A program made the translations under genes and the position numbers. 64,000 nt of DNA. It comes from Diadophis punctatus similis (taxonomy: Eukaryota; Chordata; Lepidosauria; Squamata; Dipsadidae). Each line of letters opens with the position of its first letter. Positions within the stretch are counted from its first letter, which is position 1. The stretch lies in contig JALIGW010000016.1 in assembly GCA_023053685.1 (NCBI GenBank), forward strand, positions 452,501 through 516,500, given 5' to 3'. Shown here in pieces: positions 51,648 through 59,955 of this stretch. Under the pieces are notes generated by a model. The model was given only the letters and a program-made list of their open reading frames with translations. It did no database searches and had not been told where the DNA came from.

Positions 51648-53619
51648 TGTCAAGTACGTGTTGGTAATATACTATAGATATAACATTGTTTATATACATA
51701 AGATGGGTACTGATAAGAGGGAACATTCGGACAGGGACGGTAGGCACGCTGGTGCACTTATGCACGCCCCTTACTGACCTCTTAGGAATCAGGTGAGGTC
51801 AACAGTGGACAGTCTAAGGGTAAAGTTTTGGGGGTTTGGTGACTCTTTCCCCCCCCCCACACCCCTTGCTTTTTTTCTTACTTTTTTTTTACATGACATC
51901 AATGTAATATTTTTCTCATTGTTTTCTCCTCATCGAGGAGAATGTAACAATAATCAGGGCAATGTGGGGAAAATTTGAAATTCTGAAATAATCTTTCTTT
52001 TTATATTTAAACATATTTATTTTTCTGCCCTGATTAAAATATTGATTCATATATTTCAACCAATCAATCAGTGTTTTTCAAATTTGACAACTCTCAGAAT
52101 CCCCCATAATTTCTGCTGACAGAAATGCATGCTGGCTGGGGAAATCTGGGAGCTGCAATCCACACTGCCCTGTCCTGTGTGTGCAGGCAAGACTAATTGC
52201 TTTTCTTTTCAGCTTTGAAAAAGACCTTGCTCTAGTAGCCAGGGCAGGGAAGAAAAAGAAACAGAAGAATTGGGACTACAAATTGTAAAAAAAAAAATTA
52301 AATGCTTAGGTATCAATTTGACAAATAGATGCTCCTCAATAAAAGATAATAATTATACGAAATTGGTACAACAAATAAAAACTGATTTTGAAAGGTGGGG
52401 AAAACTACAATTATCCATACTAGGTCGCATAGCAATCACGAAAATGAATATTTTACCCAAATTTTTATATCTTTTCCAAATTATACCTATAAAATTAGAC
52501 AATTTTTTTATTGATTTGAATAAGACTACCTCGAAATTCATATGGCAAGGAAAGAAATCAAGAATCAAAATAATTGACCTACAAGACAGTAGGAGTAGAG
52601 GTGGCTTTGGACTCCCTGACTGGAGACTTTACTATAAGGCAGCACTGTTAGTCTGGACCAGAGATTGGGTTAATTTAAATAACAAATGGATTTTGACACT
52701 GGAAGGCCATGATCTACATAAGGGATGGCACACATTCTTATGGAATAAAGATATCAAACTTCAAAAATATTTCCATACGCATATAATTAGAGGCTCATTG
52801 ATTAAAAATTGGCAGGAAATAAAGAAAAGACATTATCTGAAAATTCCAAATTGGCTATCCACTATGGAAGCGATGATAAAGCCAAATATGATTGACATAA
52901 GTAAAATGATTAAATATAAAAGATATTTTGGATAGAAAAAGAAACAGCATATTCCTGGTCACTTTGAGCTTGGCTTGGCTTGGCTTAGCTTTCACTACTG
53001 TTGGGTTCAGGCACACCTAATGTTGGCATGTATTATCCGGAAAGGAATGTGGCTGTCAACAGGAAAAGTTTGTCACCTCTGCCCTAGACATTGCCACAGT
53101 CAGGCACAGACATGCATGGAAACAAGATTGTCCTAAATTCCTGGGCAGTCTGAATATTTGTTTCTGTGCATACTTTTTGGCAGTGACTTTAATGGAAGTC
53201 TTTATGAGATGCTTTCCATAACTGATATCATTGCTTCTTTGTCTGCATAGTTTTCCATAAAAAGAGGAAGACCCGAGAACCATTTTACTTGCAGAAGTTT
53301 TCATAGTTTTGCTGTCAGCCATGGTGCTTATTAAATTTATACATTTGCATTTCTGTATGGTAATAAAACAACCTCGGGGTTCTATGTTGAACACAATACA
53401 TGCTTAATTCAGAGAGCTAGTTGTCCCACACCTAATTATGCTGCTTGTACAAATTAACTTCAGGCTGTTCTTCTGCTCAATGGAGTTTTAAAGTGGAAAA
53501 CCAAAATGTGCTGCATAAAAAAAAGATGTTTCCAATAATTCAACTTGAATTATTTCCTTTTTTTCCAGACTTGGGTCCTTCTTTGTACGATGTTCTACTG
53601 GAGCAGAATTGAATATTAA
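36430..53619 (+). CDS. UPK1B: Uroplakin-1b gene, seven coding exons, complete 260-aa protein
   Basis: Tetraspanin of the uroplakin group. In mammals it pairs with uroplakin 3 proteins and helps form the rigid apical plaques of urothelium; it is also made in other epithelia (family knowledge). Joining the seven exons listed separately gives 260 residues, the length I recall for human UPK1B, with very similar sequence throughout. Seen: TM1 about 12-37, TM2 about 59-81, TM3 about 87-108, TM4 about 230-254; a large outer loop of about 109-229 with the CCG motif (159-161), PRQCC (187-191), C205 and C218, which is a six-cysteine tetraspanin loop; and the C-terminal WSRIEY. All introns are phase 0, with sizes of about 2.4, 6.1, 0.65, 1.9, 1.9 and 3.5 kb. 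No frameshift or stop was seen. The loop has no N-X-S/T sequon (see findings). The first, non-coding exon is not identified. Confidence 0.97.
36518..38370. other. UPK1B intron, non-repeat part
   Basis: Contains a long pyrimidine-rich stretch (36910-37720) with open frames on both strands that I do not recognise; possibly an unidentified retroelement. The rest is AT-rich. Confidence 0.4.
38384..38860 (-). mobile_element. L2 LINE 3' end with (CAAA)n tail, in a UPK1B intron
   Basis: (GTTT)n at 38384-38429 on the plus strand, then antisense L2: TATGCCGCCCACTCCACAGA, TCTGGGCGGCTCACAACA, CCATGTTTTTACTGCTTTTC, GACCAACTCTGTGGGCTCTA. Ends about 40 bp before the next UPK1B exon. Confidence 0.85.
38902..39102 (+). 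CDS. UPK1B: UPK1B exon, residues 24-90
   Basis: Acceptor TCTGGTTTCAG ends at 38901; donor GTAAGT starts at 39103; 201 nt, phase 0. It encodes the rest of TM1 ([10 protein letters not shown]), the small outer loop ([17 protein letters not shown]) and TM2. This is the most conserved stretch against the mammalian protein as I remember it. Confidence 0.97.
39103..39884. other. UPK1B intron, nothing recognised
   Basis: AT-rich; no supported feature. Confidence 0.5.
39885..40330 (+). mobile_element. L2 LINE fragment, decayed, sense orientation
   Basis: 39890-39990 encodes an L2-like reverse-transcriptase end ([30 protein letters not shown]). Later text (TTATGGCCTTATAGAAAGTT) fits the 3' part. Many changes. 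Confidence 0.65.
40513..40576. repeat. (GGAT)16 microsatellite
   Basis: 64 bp of GGAT in a UPK1B intron. Confidence 0.98.
40577..43388. other. UPK1B intron, nothing recognised
   Basis: About 2.8 kb, AT-rich. The open frames at 42154-42417 and 42694-43002 show no known motif. Confidence 0.45.
43391..44065. mobile_element. Tc1/mariner-like MITE (CAGGTAGTCCTTAATCG), carrying a hAT MITE
   Basis: TA flanks at 43389-43390 and 44066-44067; termini CAGGTAGTCCTTAATCG and GTAAGTCGAAGAGAACCTG. About 400 bp remain without the inserted hAT MITE. Same family as 10430 and 61383. Confidence 0.83.
43681..43956. mobile_element. hAT MITE nested in the 43391-44065 MITE
   Basis: Ends CAGTGGTGAAATCCAA and GGATTTCACCCCTG; flanks GGAAGCTG (43673-43680) and GGATGCTG (43957-43964). 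It holds two exact-looking 41-bp units in tandem (43776-43857). Confidence 0.85.
44421..44877 (-). mobile_element. CR1/L2-group LINE 3' end (copy B), (AAAAT)n tail
   Basis: The minus strand encodes the family C-terminus ([42 protein letters not shown]), then AGAGGTCAGTAAGGGGCGTG and a (TAAAA)10 tail at 44469-44421. Confidence 0.85.
45193..45267 (+). CDS. UPK1B: UPK1B exon, residues 91-115
   Basis: Acceptor TTTGTGTTTAG ends at 45192; donor GTGAGT starts at 45268; 75 nt, phase 0, a common tetraspanin exon length. It encodes most of TM3 ([16 protein letters not shown]) and the start of the large outer loop. Confidence 0.96.
45495..45600. mobile_element. Foldback hAT MITE, 106 bp, in a UPK1B intron
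   Basis: Near-perfect palindrome from CAGGTGTCTCCAACTTTGAC to its inverse ending CCCCTG. Flanks GACTAGAT and GACTAGAG look like a slightly changed 8-bp duplication with one extra base on the left. Confidence 0.85.
45917..46039 (+). CDS. UPK1B: UPK1B exon, residues 116-156
   Basis: Acceptor ATTTCCACTTAG ends at 45916; donor GTAAGA starts at 46040; 123 nt, phase 0. It encodes the helical first part of the large loop. Residues 131-133 are N-P-D, where the human protein as I recall it has the N-N-S glycosylation sequon. Confidence 0.96.
46191..46765 (-). mobile_element. L2 LINE 3' part, in a UPK1B intron
   Basis: The minus frame 46717-46403 reads [36 protein letters not shown] and [18 protein letters not shown], the L2 C-terminus. 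The (TTTA)n tail is at about 46194-46213. Confidence 0.9.
46766..47899. other. UPK1B intron, nothing certain
   Basis: 47280-47400 (TATTTATTTCTATCCCACCTTT) looks like a worn LINE or SINE 3' end; otherwise unassigned. Confidence 0.4.
47900..48079 (+). CDS. UPK1B: UPK1B exon, residues 157-216
   Basis: Acceptor AAATCCAG ends at 47899; donor GTAAGA starts at 48080; 180 nt, phase 0. It carries the tetraspanin-defining NKCCG motif (157-161), the second double cysteine in PRQCC (190-191) and C205, the disulphide core of the large loop. Confidence 0.97.
48333..48688. mobile_element. hAT MITE, GC-rich snake family, in a UPK1B intron
   Basis: Starts CAGCTTCCTACTTACC, ends GGAACCCACCCCTG; perfect duplication CTGCCAAC at 48325-48332 and 48689-48696. 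Shares AAGATGGCGGCGCCCACGGA with the 23283 copy. Confidence 0.9.
48697..49943. other. UPK1B intron, nothing recognised
   Basis: AT-rich; 49580-49760 has loosely repeated TTTTTGTA and CACATTTTTGTATGG words but no clear unit. Confidence 0.45.
49944..50027 (+). CDS. UPK1B: UPK1B exon, residues 217-244
   Basis: Acceptor TTTTCCCCTAG ends at 49943; donor GTAAGT starts at 50028; 84 nt, phase 0. It encodes the last loop cysteine (C218), the [15 protein letters not shown] segment and the first part of TM4. Confidence 0.97.
50028..50801. other. UPK1B intron, nothing recognised
   Basis: AT-rich; no supported feature. Confidence 0.5.
50804..51036. mobile_element. MITE with CAGTGGTACCTCGGT ends
   Basis: Left CAGTGGTACCTCGGTGCTCA and right, inverted, CAATGGTACCTTGGTATTCA; TA on the left (50802-50803), CA on the right. 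Interior of repeated AATGAGTA(C/T)CAAA words. Probably Tc1/mariner-like; superfamily uncertain. Confidence 0.7.
51563..51842 (-). mobile_element. CR1/L2-group LINE 3' end (copy C), (AAAT)n tail
   Basis: 51649-51842 matches the end of copy B almost base for base (GATAAGAGGGAACATTCGGA, GGTAGGCACGCTGGTGCACT). The tail is about 86 bp of ATTT at 51563-51648. Truncated after about 195 bp. Confidence 0.85.
52251..52947 (+). mobile_element. L1 ORF2 fragment with perfect 14-bp target duplication
   Basis: AGAAAAAGAAACAG occurs at 52251-52264 and 52934-52947. Between them is 669 bp of L1 ORF2 C-terminal coding sequence, open throughout: [80 protein letters not shown]. It lacks both the 5' part and the normal 3' end and poly(A). 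Lies in a UPK1B intron in sense orientation. Confidence 0.9.
52948..53568. other. End of the last UPK1B intron, nothing recognised
   Basis: Includes a short GGCTTGGCTTGGCTTA run near 52971-52987; no other feature. Confidence 0.5.
53569..53619 (+). CDS. UPK1B: UPK1B last coding exon, residues 245-260 and stop
   Basis: Acceptor CCTTTTTTTCCAG ends at 53568. It encodes the end of TM4 and the short cytoplasmic tail YWSRIEY, then TAA at 53617-53619. The 3' untranslated region follows in the same exon. Confidence 0.96.
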   Translation, partial: TWVLLCTMFYWSRIEY

Positions 53620-53699
53620 AGATGTAATGGCCTCGCAATCTGTCCTTCCTGCTTTTCTCCATAAATCTATATAGTTTTTCCCCCCTTCTTCTGTTCAGT

Positions 53700-53905
53700 T
53701 ATGACCCTTTCTCAAAGACTACCTGGACAAGACCCTGAAGTTTTCTTGGCAAGGTTTTTCAGAAGTGGTTTACCTTTGCCTCTTTTCTATGATTGAGAGA
53801 AAGTGACTGGCCCAAAGTCACCAACTGGCTTTGCACAAGGTGGGACTACAAGTCATGGTCTCCACATTGGTAGCCTGATGCCTTAACCAGTACACCAAAC
53901 TGGTA
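53700..53905 (-). mobile_element. tRNA-derived SINE, second family, in the UPK1B 3' region
   Basis: The minus strand begins CCAGTTTGGTGTACTGGTTA (box A region), then the worn body: GACTTGTAGTCCCACC, GTTGGTGACTTTGGGCCAGT. Same family as 28788-29036. Confidence 0.75.
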
Positions 53906-54119
53906 CTCACAAATAGTTCATATCTATATAATTTCTCTCTGTGGAACTTCTCAATATGTCCCTTTAATCTTTGCTTCTCTTCTCCCATTGCCTTACTTTC
54001 AGACATTGTAGCTATAGTAATCACCAGGTAGGAAACTAGACTATTCTAGCTGTAACTATTCTGTAACAATCAAGGACATGCTAAGACATAGCAATATATG
54101 AGAAAATGGAGGTAGAGTC

Positions 54120-55010
54120 CCTGATGCCTTCTTCTTTGTTTGTTTGCCAATGTTTCATTACTCCAATAGGAAACATCATCTGTGCCAATGAGTGTTGGAT
54201 TTGCTCCCTGTTTATATACAGCAGCTTGCCCTGGTTGTATTAGTGGAACTGTGCTTTTTCCTTTGGTAGTTACTCTATTAGTTCCTTGATTAGATACATA
54301 GAGATAAACCACTTTTATATATCATTCAAAAGAGACAATTAAAAAACTAAGAAGGAAACGAAAAGACCAGAACACATCATCTCCAGCATCCAAAACCCAA
54401 TAAACAGACAAGCAATGAAGCAGAAAACCATCTGCTCCGTCACTCAAGGAGAAAACCACAGCCCTACCAACACTGTCAGGGCAAGCTACTGTATATAAAC
54501 AGGGAGCAAACCCCACACTTACACTAATGGTGTTACCTGTTTACCGTATCGGAGTATAAGATGCACCTTTTTCCTCCCTAAAAGAGGCTGAAAATTTGGG
54601 TGCATCTTATACTCCAAATGTAGCTTTTTCGAAGCTTTTTTTTTCAGCCCTAACGAGGTGCTAACGATCTTCCCGGCTTGCAGGATTTTTTCATTGCTAC
54701 TCCCTCAGAAGAATTTTTTTCCAGCCCTAAGTCTTTGCAGGCTTATTTTCATTGTTATTCCCTCCAAAGAAGATTTTTTTCAGCCCCAACCAGGGGATAA
54801 AATAATGGGCTGAAGCTGACCAGACTTAGGACGCTAGCCAGATGAATACCTGTTAGATAGATTCCCCCCCCTATTTTCCTCCCCAAAAACTAAGGTGCGT
54901 ATTATACTCCGGTGCGTCTTATACTCCGAAAAATACGGTATATATTGAAACATCGGCAAGCAAGCAACCTGCCCAGAGAACACCAAGGATCTCACAGTTC
55001 AACCCTGAGC
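54120..55010. mobile_element. Penelope-like foldback, split by a MITE
   Basis: Inverted arms: 54120-54235 pairs in type with 54470-54543 plus 54940-55005 (shared TGCTCCCTGTTTATATACAG and its inverse). Each arm holds a hammerhead-like GATGATGTT(T/A)CC...GAAACAT block: minus 54143-54186 intact-looking, plus 54523-54543 and 54940-54960 separated by the MITE. Penelope assignment is from remembered motif patterns. Confidence 0.6.
54544..54938. mobile_element. Tc1/mariner-type MITE (third copy of the 2733 family)
   Basis: Left terminus CCGTATCGGAGTATAAGATG (a deletion shortens the usual run of T), right GTCTTATACTCCGAAAAATA; TA flanks at 54542-54543 and 54939-54940. Inserted inside the Penelope-like right arm. 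Confidence 0.85.
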
Positions 55011-55600
55011 TAATTTATTCTCTTTTATTGGAAATGGCTATTTTAAGAAAATAAGAAAGTGCTGACCAAGTTGTTTGGAATGATTATCTAGGGGTTTTTT
55101 TTTGCAGTATTTTTCGGCTACCTCTGATTACTGGTATATACATACAATCCTCAATTTACCAATGTTTGAGATGATTCCTAAATTATTTAGAAGAGAGGAT
55201 GACTTCTTAAAAGAACGAAACATAGAAGAACAACTATACTTGAAAACGTATTGAATGCAAGAGATACCCTATGAAAGAGATATTCCTTGGATCTTGAATT
55301 AAATATATTTTGTTAGAATTCACAATGAAATCATGTTTATTACTTTAATATGAATGACTAATATATAGATGGCCAACCAATTACGCAATCAATCTTTTGT
55401 TAACACGTCAAACTGTAAGCTTTGCTGTGATAGTGTATGCCTTGTACAGAGAATTGTAATATGCAGATGATTTTCCATGAAATGTAAGCTCCAAAAAGAA
55501 ATGCGTTTTCTGTATATTTTATTCCTGTTCAAATCTTTATTAATAAACTGTTTTTTAAATAAAATAAAGATGGTTACGAGAATAGAATTTTGTCTCACAT
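55011..55600. other. Possible UPK1B 3' UTR, no repeat recognised
   Basis: AT-rich; ends with the clustered AATAAA signals noted separately. Confidence 0.35.
55542..55568 (+). terminator. Candidate polyadenylation signals for UPK1B
   Basis: Three overlapping or adjacent AATAAA hexamers (55542, 55558, 55563) lie about 1.9 kb after the stop, just before a CR1 tail. They are the first clustered signals downstream. A lone AATAAA at 54399 lies inside a Penelope-like repeat. Transcript evidence would decide; this is a guess from sequence alone. Confidence 0.35.
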
Positions 55601-55930
55601 TTAACCCAAGTGATAGCAGTGTTCCAATACTTGAGGGGATGCCACAGAGAGGAGGGGGTCAGGCTGTTCTCTATAGCACCAGAAAGCCAAACAAGGAATA
55701 ACGGATGGAAGCTGACCAAGGAGAGATTCAACCTGGAAGTGAGGAGAAACTTTCTGACGGTGAGAGCGATCAACCAGTGGAACAGCTTGCCAGCAGAGGT
55801 TGTGAGAGCCCCAACACTTGCGACCTTCAAGGGGAGACTGGACTTCCATCTGTCTCAAATGGTGTAGGAACTCCTGCTTGAGCAGGGGGTTGGACTAGAT
55901 GACCTACAAGGTCCCTTCCAACTCTAATAA
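55601..55930 (+). mobile_element. CR1 LINE 3' end with (TAA)n tail
   Basis: Encodes MIAVFQYLRGCHREEGVRLF, RRNFLTVRAINQWNSLPAEV and LDFHLSQMV; 3' end GGGGGTTGGACTAGATGACC and GGTCCCTTCCAACTCTAATA. 5'-truncated and well preserved. Confidence 0.9.
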
Positions 55931-56810
55931 TAATAATAATTTCTTTGTATTTATTGTACATTGTAGTGATTGCTCTCATGCTTTCCTAAACTGAAGAACT
56001 GGAATGAATGATTTTTTTTGTAAGTTAGTGGGAAACTTCAGTTATTGAATCAAATCTTTGTCTTTGATTCAAAAAACAGTAAAGATATTCATGTTTTATA
56101 AGGGATTCTTTAACTGTAGGACCTGGATACTTAAGTATAATTTTGATTTCAATGTATCTACATTAAACCGCTTTTACCTATAATTTCAGGAAATAACATT
56201 TGAATTTGTAAATAGAATATCATAGCTTTAAACCTTTCATTTTGTTTCCCAATGACCCAAATGAAGATTTTGCTGAGGGATAGAATGCACAAAAGTGTTT
56301 TCCACATGTACTTTCTTCCACAATGCAAATGTGATGAAGTGGAGTGAGGTTTATAGGGCAGGGTCACATACCGCTCTCAAATTGCCCATGAATGAATATG
56401 CTGAAAGGAAAACTTCTATAATATATTAAAGAGTTTATTGATTTTTTTCTGTATTTACCATAACATTGATTATTCAGAGGGTTACTCTAGAAGGCGCAAA
56501 GAAGATGTGTTAATTTTCAATAAAACAACCAAAATTAGTAATTTCCTGTATGTGAACTGTTCTCACCATCACCCAATTTTTCATAAGCAGTAGCTGTTTT
56601 CTTAAGGTTATTCAACATTTCTGCAGTGGTTAAACAGGCAGTATAGCTGCTGGGTAAGTAGCTAAGTATTATTCCATACACCTAGGTGTTGCTACTAATG
56701 CTCCAGAGAGTTACTATTTACCAACTTAGTCTGGTGAGAAACAAATTCCCTTGGATTCACAACATACTATCAGTACTCCCACACTTTAAGAAGTATTCAG
56801 CCTGGGGCAG
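55931..56810. other. Nothing recognised
   Basis: AT-rich; no supported feature. Confidence 0.5.
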
Positions 56811-58340
56811 TTTTGTTGTTGTTGTTTTTAGTTGCAAAGTCATGTCAGACCCATGGCGACCCCATGGACAACGTTCCTCCAGGCCTTCCTGTTCTCTACC
56901 ATCCCCTGGAGTCCATTTAAGCTCACACCTACTGCTTCAGTGACTCCATCCAGCCACCTTATTCACTGTCGTCCCCTTCTTCTTTTTCCCTCAATCTTTC
57001 CCAGCATTAGGCTCTTCTCCAGTGAGTCCTTCCTTCTCATTAGGTGGCCAAAGTATTTGAGTTTCATCTTCAGGATCTGGCCTTCTAAGGAGCAGTCAGG
57101 GTTGATCTCCTCTAGGACTGACCGGTTTGATCGCCCTGCAGTCCAAAGGACTCGCAGGAGTCTTCTCCAGCACGATAGTTCAAAGGCCTCAATTCTTTGG
57201 CGCTCAGCCTTTCTTATGGTCCAACTTTCACAGCCATACATTGCAACTGGGAAAACCATAGCCTTGACTATACACATTTTTGTTGGCAGGGTGATGTCTC
57301 TGCTTTTTAGTATGCTGTCTAGATTTGTGTCTTTTAATTTCTTGGCTGCAGTCCCCATCTGCGGTGATCTTGGAGCCCAGGAAAATAAAATCTGTCACTA
57401 CCTCCATTTCTTCCCCATCTATTTGCCAGGAATTGAGAGGGTCGGATGCCAGGATCTTAGTTTTCTTAATGTTGAATTTCAAGTCAACTTTTGCACTCTC
57501 CTTCTTTACCCGCATCAAGGGGCTCTTTAGTTCCTCTTCACTTTCTGCCATTAGAGTGGTATCATCTGCATATCTGAGGTTGTTGATATTTCTCCCAGCA
57601 ATCTTAATTCCAACTTTTGATTCATCTAGCCCCGCCTTTCTCATGATGTGCTCTGCATATAAGTTAAATAGGCAGGGCAACAGTATACAGCCTTGCCGCA
57701 CTCCTTTCCCAATTTTGAACCACTCAGTGGTTCCGTGTCCAGTTCTCACTGTTGCTTCTTGACCGGCATATAGGTTTCTCAAAGAGACAAATAAGATGGT
57801 CTGATACTCCCATCTCTTTAAGAACTTGCTACAATTTGTTGTGATCCACACAATCAAAGGCTTTAGCATAGTCAATGAAACAGAAGTAGATGTTTTTCTG
57901 GAACTCCCTAGCTTTCTCCATGATCCAGCGTATGTTGGCAATTTGATCTCTAGTTCCTCTGCCTCTTTGAAATCCTGCCTGTACTTCTAGTAGTTCTCAA
58001 TCCACATACTGCTGGAGCCTAGCTTGTAGGATTTTAAGCATAACTTTACTAGCATGTGAAATGAGTGCAATGGTATGATAGTTTGAACATTCTTTGGCAT
58101 TGCTTTTCTTTGGAATTGGAATGTAAACTGACCTTTTCCAATCCTGTGGCCACTGTTGAGTTTTCCAAATTTGCTGGCAAATTGAGTGTAGCACTTTTAC
58201 TGCATCGTCTTTTAAGATTTTGAATAGCTCAGCTGGGATACTGTCACCTCCACTAGCTTTGTTGTTGCTCATATTTCCTAAGGCCCATTTGACTTCACAT
58301 TCTAGGATGTCTGGCTCAAGGTCAGTGATACATTTTTCAT
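56811..58340 (-). pseudogene. BovB (RTE) LINE reverse transcriptase, broken
   Basis: Minus strand: NNKASGGDSIPAELFKILKD and VYIPIPKKSNAKECSNY (58272-57997); a stop and frameshift near 57940-57995; then LYAGQEATVRTGHGTTEWF, GVRQGC, LFNLYAEHIMRKAGLDES, the catalytic LRYADDTTLMAES (RT motif YADD) and VTDFIFLGSKITADGDCS; another shift near 57350-57290; then YGCESWTIRKAERQRIEAFE and FGHLMRRKDSLEKSLMLGK. The (GTT)n of the 3' tail is at 56813-56825. The 5' half with the endonuclease is missing. BovB is the LINE known for transfer between squamates and other vertebrates. Confidence 0.93.
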
Positions 58341-59339
58341 ATTTTGTTTAAAATTCTAGAGTAGACTTAGTCATACATATATATATATAGTATTTATAAA
58401 CAAATTATAATGAATTCTTTACAATGACTGAAGAAGGCGGACATAGCAAAATTCTGCCTGAAATATTTTCAGGATTTCTTCATTCAGTCTTATGTCATTG
58501 CTTCATTTCCATCAACTTTGGTACTCAGAGCTGTAATACCGAGTGCATTAAAAAGAGTGGCAGAAATAGTAAAAGAAAGATGAGCCAAAACTTGTCATTG
58601 GAGGTGACTTCACAATATCCTCAGTGAAACTGCTGACACACACTGCTACCTCCTATTCATGGAGTTCTACAATAGCTTCTAGACCATATGGTGGACAAAT
58701 AGCTTTTGTCCAATGATCTTATCTTGACCATAGGTAATCTCATATGTTTTTGGCACAAATTCTAATTATTCTATTACAGGGGCACGGTGGGCAGGAATAT
58801 GGTCTTGAATTTGACACCCTGTTTTTCACAAAAAAAAATGTTGCTAAGATTACTCAATCATTTCTCAATTCTTCACATACTTCTTTTCCTGTAAAACCTG
58901 TGTTGTTTGTTCATCTTACAACTTAAACCGGAGTAAGAAAGCAATACTATGTAGTTCAGGACTACTTTTATTGTAACAGGCATAGAACAGAATTTTGTAA
59001 ATCTGAATGTGCTTCCCCCTCCCTCCCCTTATCTTTGTGTGAACTAGAGAAGGGCCTATCTGAGGTGATTTCTCAAATTAGTTTCTTGGAATGGGCTCAA
59101 CTCCCGCTTATCTGACCTCTGCCTTAGTAATGGTTCTTCATCTCGTCCTCCAAGGCTGTTGCCAATGTTCTCTGTATCATCTTACATTTACATGCTTGTG
59201 AGAAGCTGCTAAAAACAAGAAGCAACTAGTGGTGCTTGTTATTACAGTATTCTGGCCACTCTGCAGGACCTCATGAAGGGGTTTCTGCTAACTAGTTAGC
59301 TCATATCTATAACTGAAGAAGCCAGAAATTCAATTTGTG
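58341..59339. other. Nothing recognised
   Basis: AT-rich, with a short (AT)n near 58377-58389; no supported feature. Confidence 0.5.
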
Positions 59340-59955
59340 ATTTATCTACATGTAAAGTATTACAGCTCACCTGTCTGGAACCTGCACTGCATATTGGACA
59401 TCAATACAATCGAGAGAGCCCAAAAATATTTCACAAGAAGAGTCCTCCACTCCTCTGCTCGCAACAGAATACCTTATTCCACCAGACTTGAAATTTTGGG
59501 CTTAGATAGCTTAGAACTTCGTCGCCTTCGATCTGACCTAAATGTAGTTCATAAAATCATCTACCACAATGTCCTACCTGTCAATGATTACTTCAGCTTC
59601 AACTGCAACAATACACGAGCACACAATAGATTCAAACTTAATGTAAACCGCTCCAAACTCGACTTCAGAAAATACGACTTCAGCAACAGAGTGATCAATC
59701 CCTGGAATGCACTACCTGACTCTGTGGTTTCTTCCCCAAACCGCAAAAACTTTAAACTTAGACTGTCTACAGTCGACCTCACCCCATTCCTAAGAGGTCA
59801 GTAAGGGGCATGCATAAGCGCACCATTGTGCCTACCATCCCTGTCCTACTGTCCTGTTGCCTAATTTACCTGTACCTATTTTGCTAATGTTTATGTTTAT
59901 ACCAATACCTACTATCTTGTACATGTTTGACAAACAAACAAACAAACAAATAAAT
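59340..59955 (+). mobile_element. CR1/L2-group LINE 3' end (copy D), best preserved
   Basis: Open frame 59337-59804 encodes the reverse-transcriptase C-terminus: YYSSPVWNLHCILDINTIER, RLEILGLDSLELRRLRSDL, HNVLPVNDYFSFNCNNTRAH, VINPWNALPDSVVSSPN, LTPFLRGQ and stop. A short 3' region ends in (AAAC)5 then (AAAT)3 at about 59932-59957. No stops inside, so comparatively young; 5'-truncated. Confidence 0.87.

Noticed and set aside
52075..52165. Possible further foldback hAT MITE
   Set aside because: Only a vague likeness (TTTTTCAAATTTGACAACTC, GGCTGGGGAAATCTGGGAG); no paired ends or TSD.
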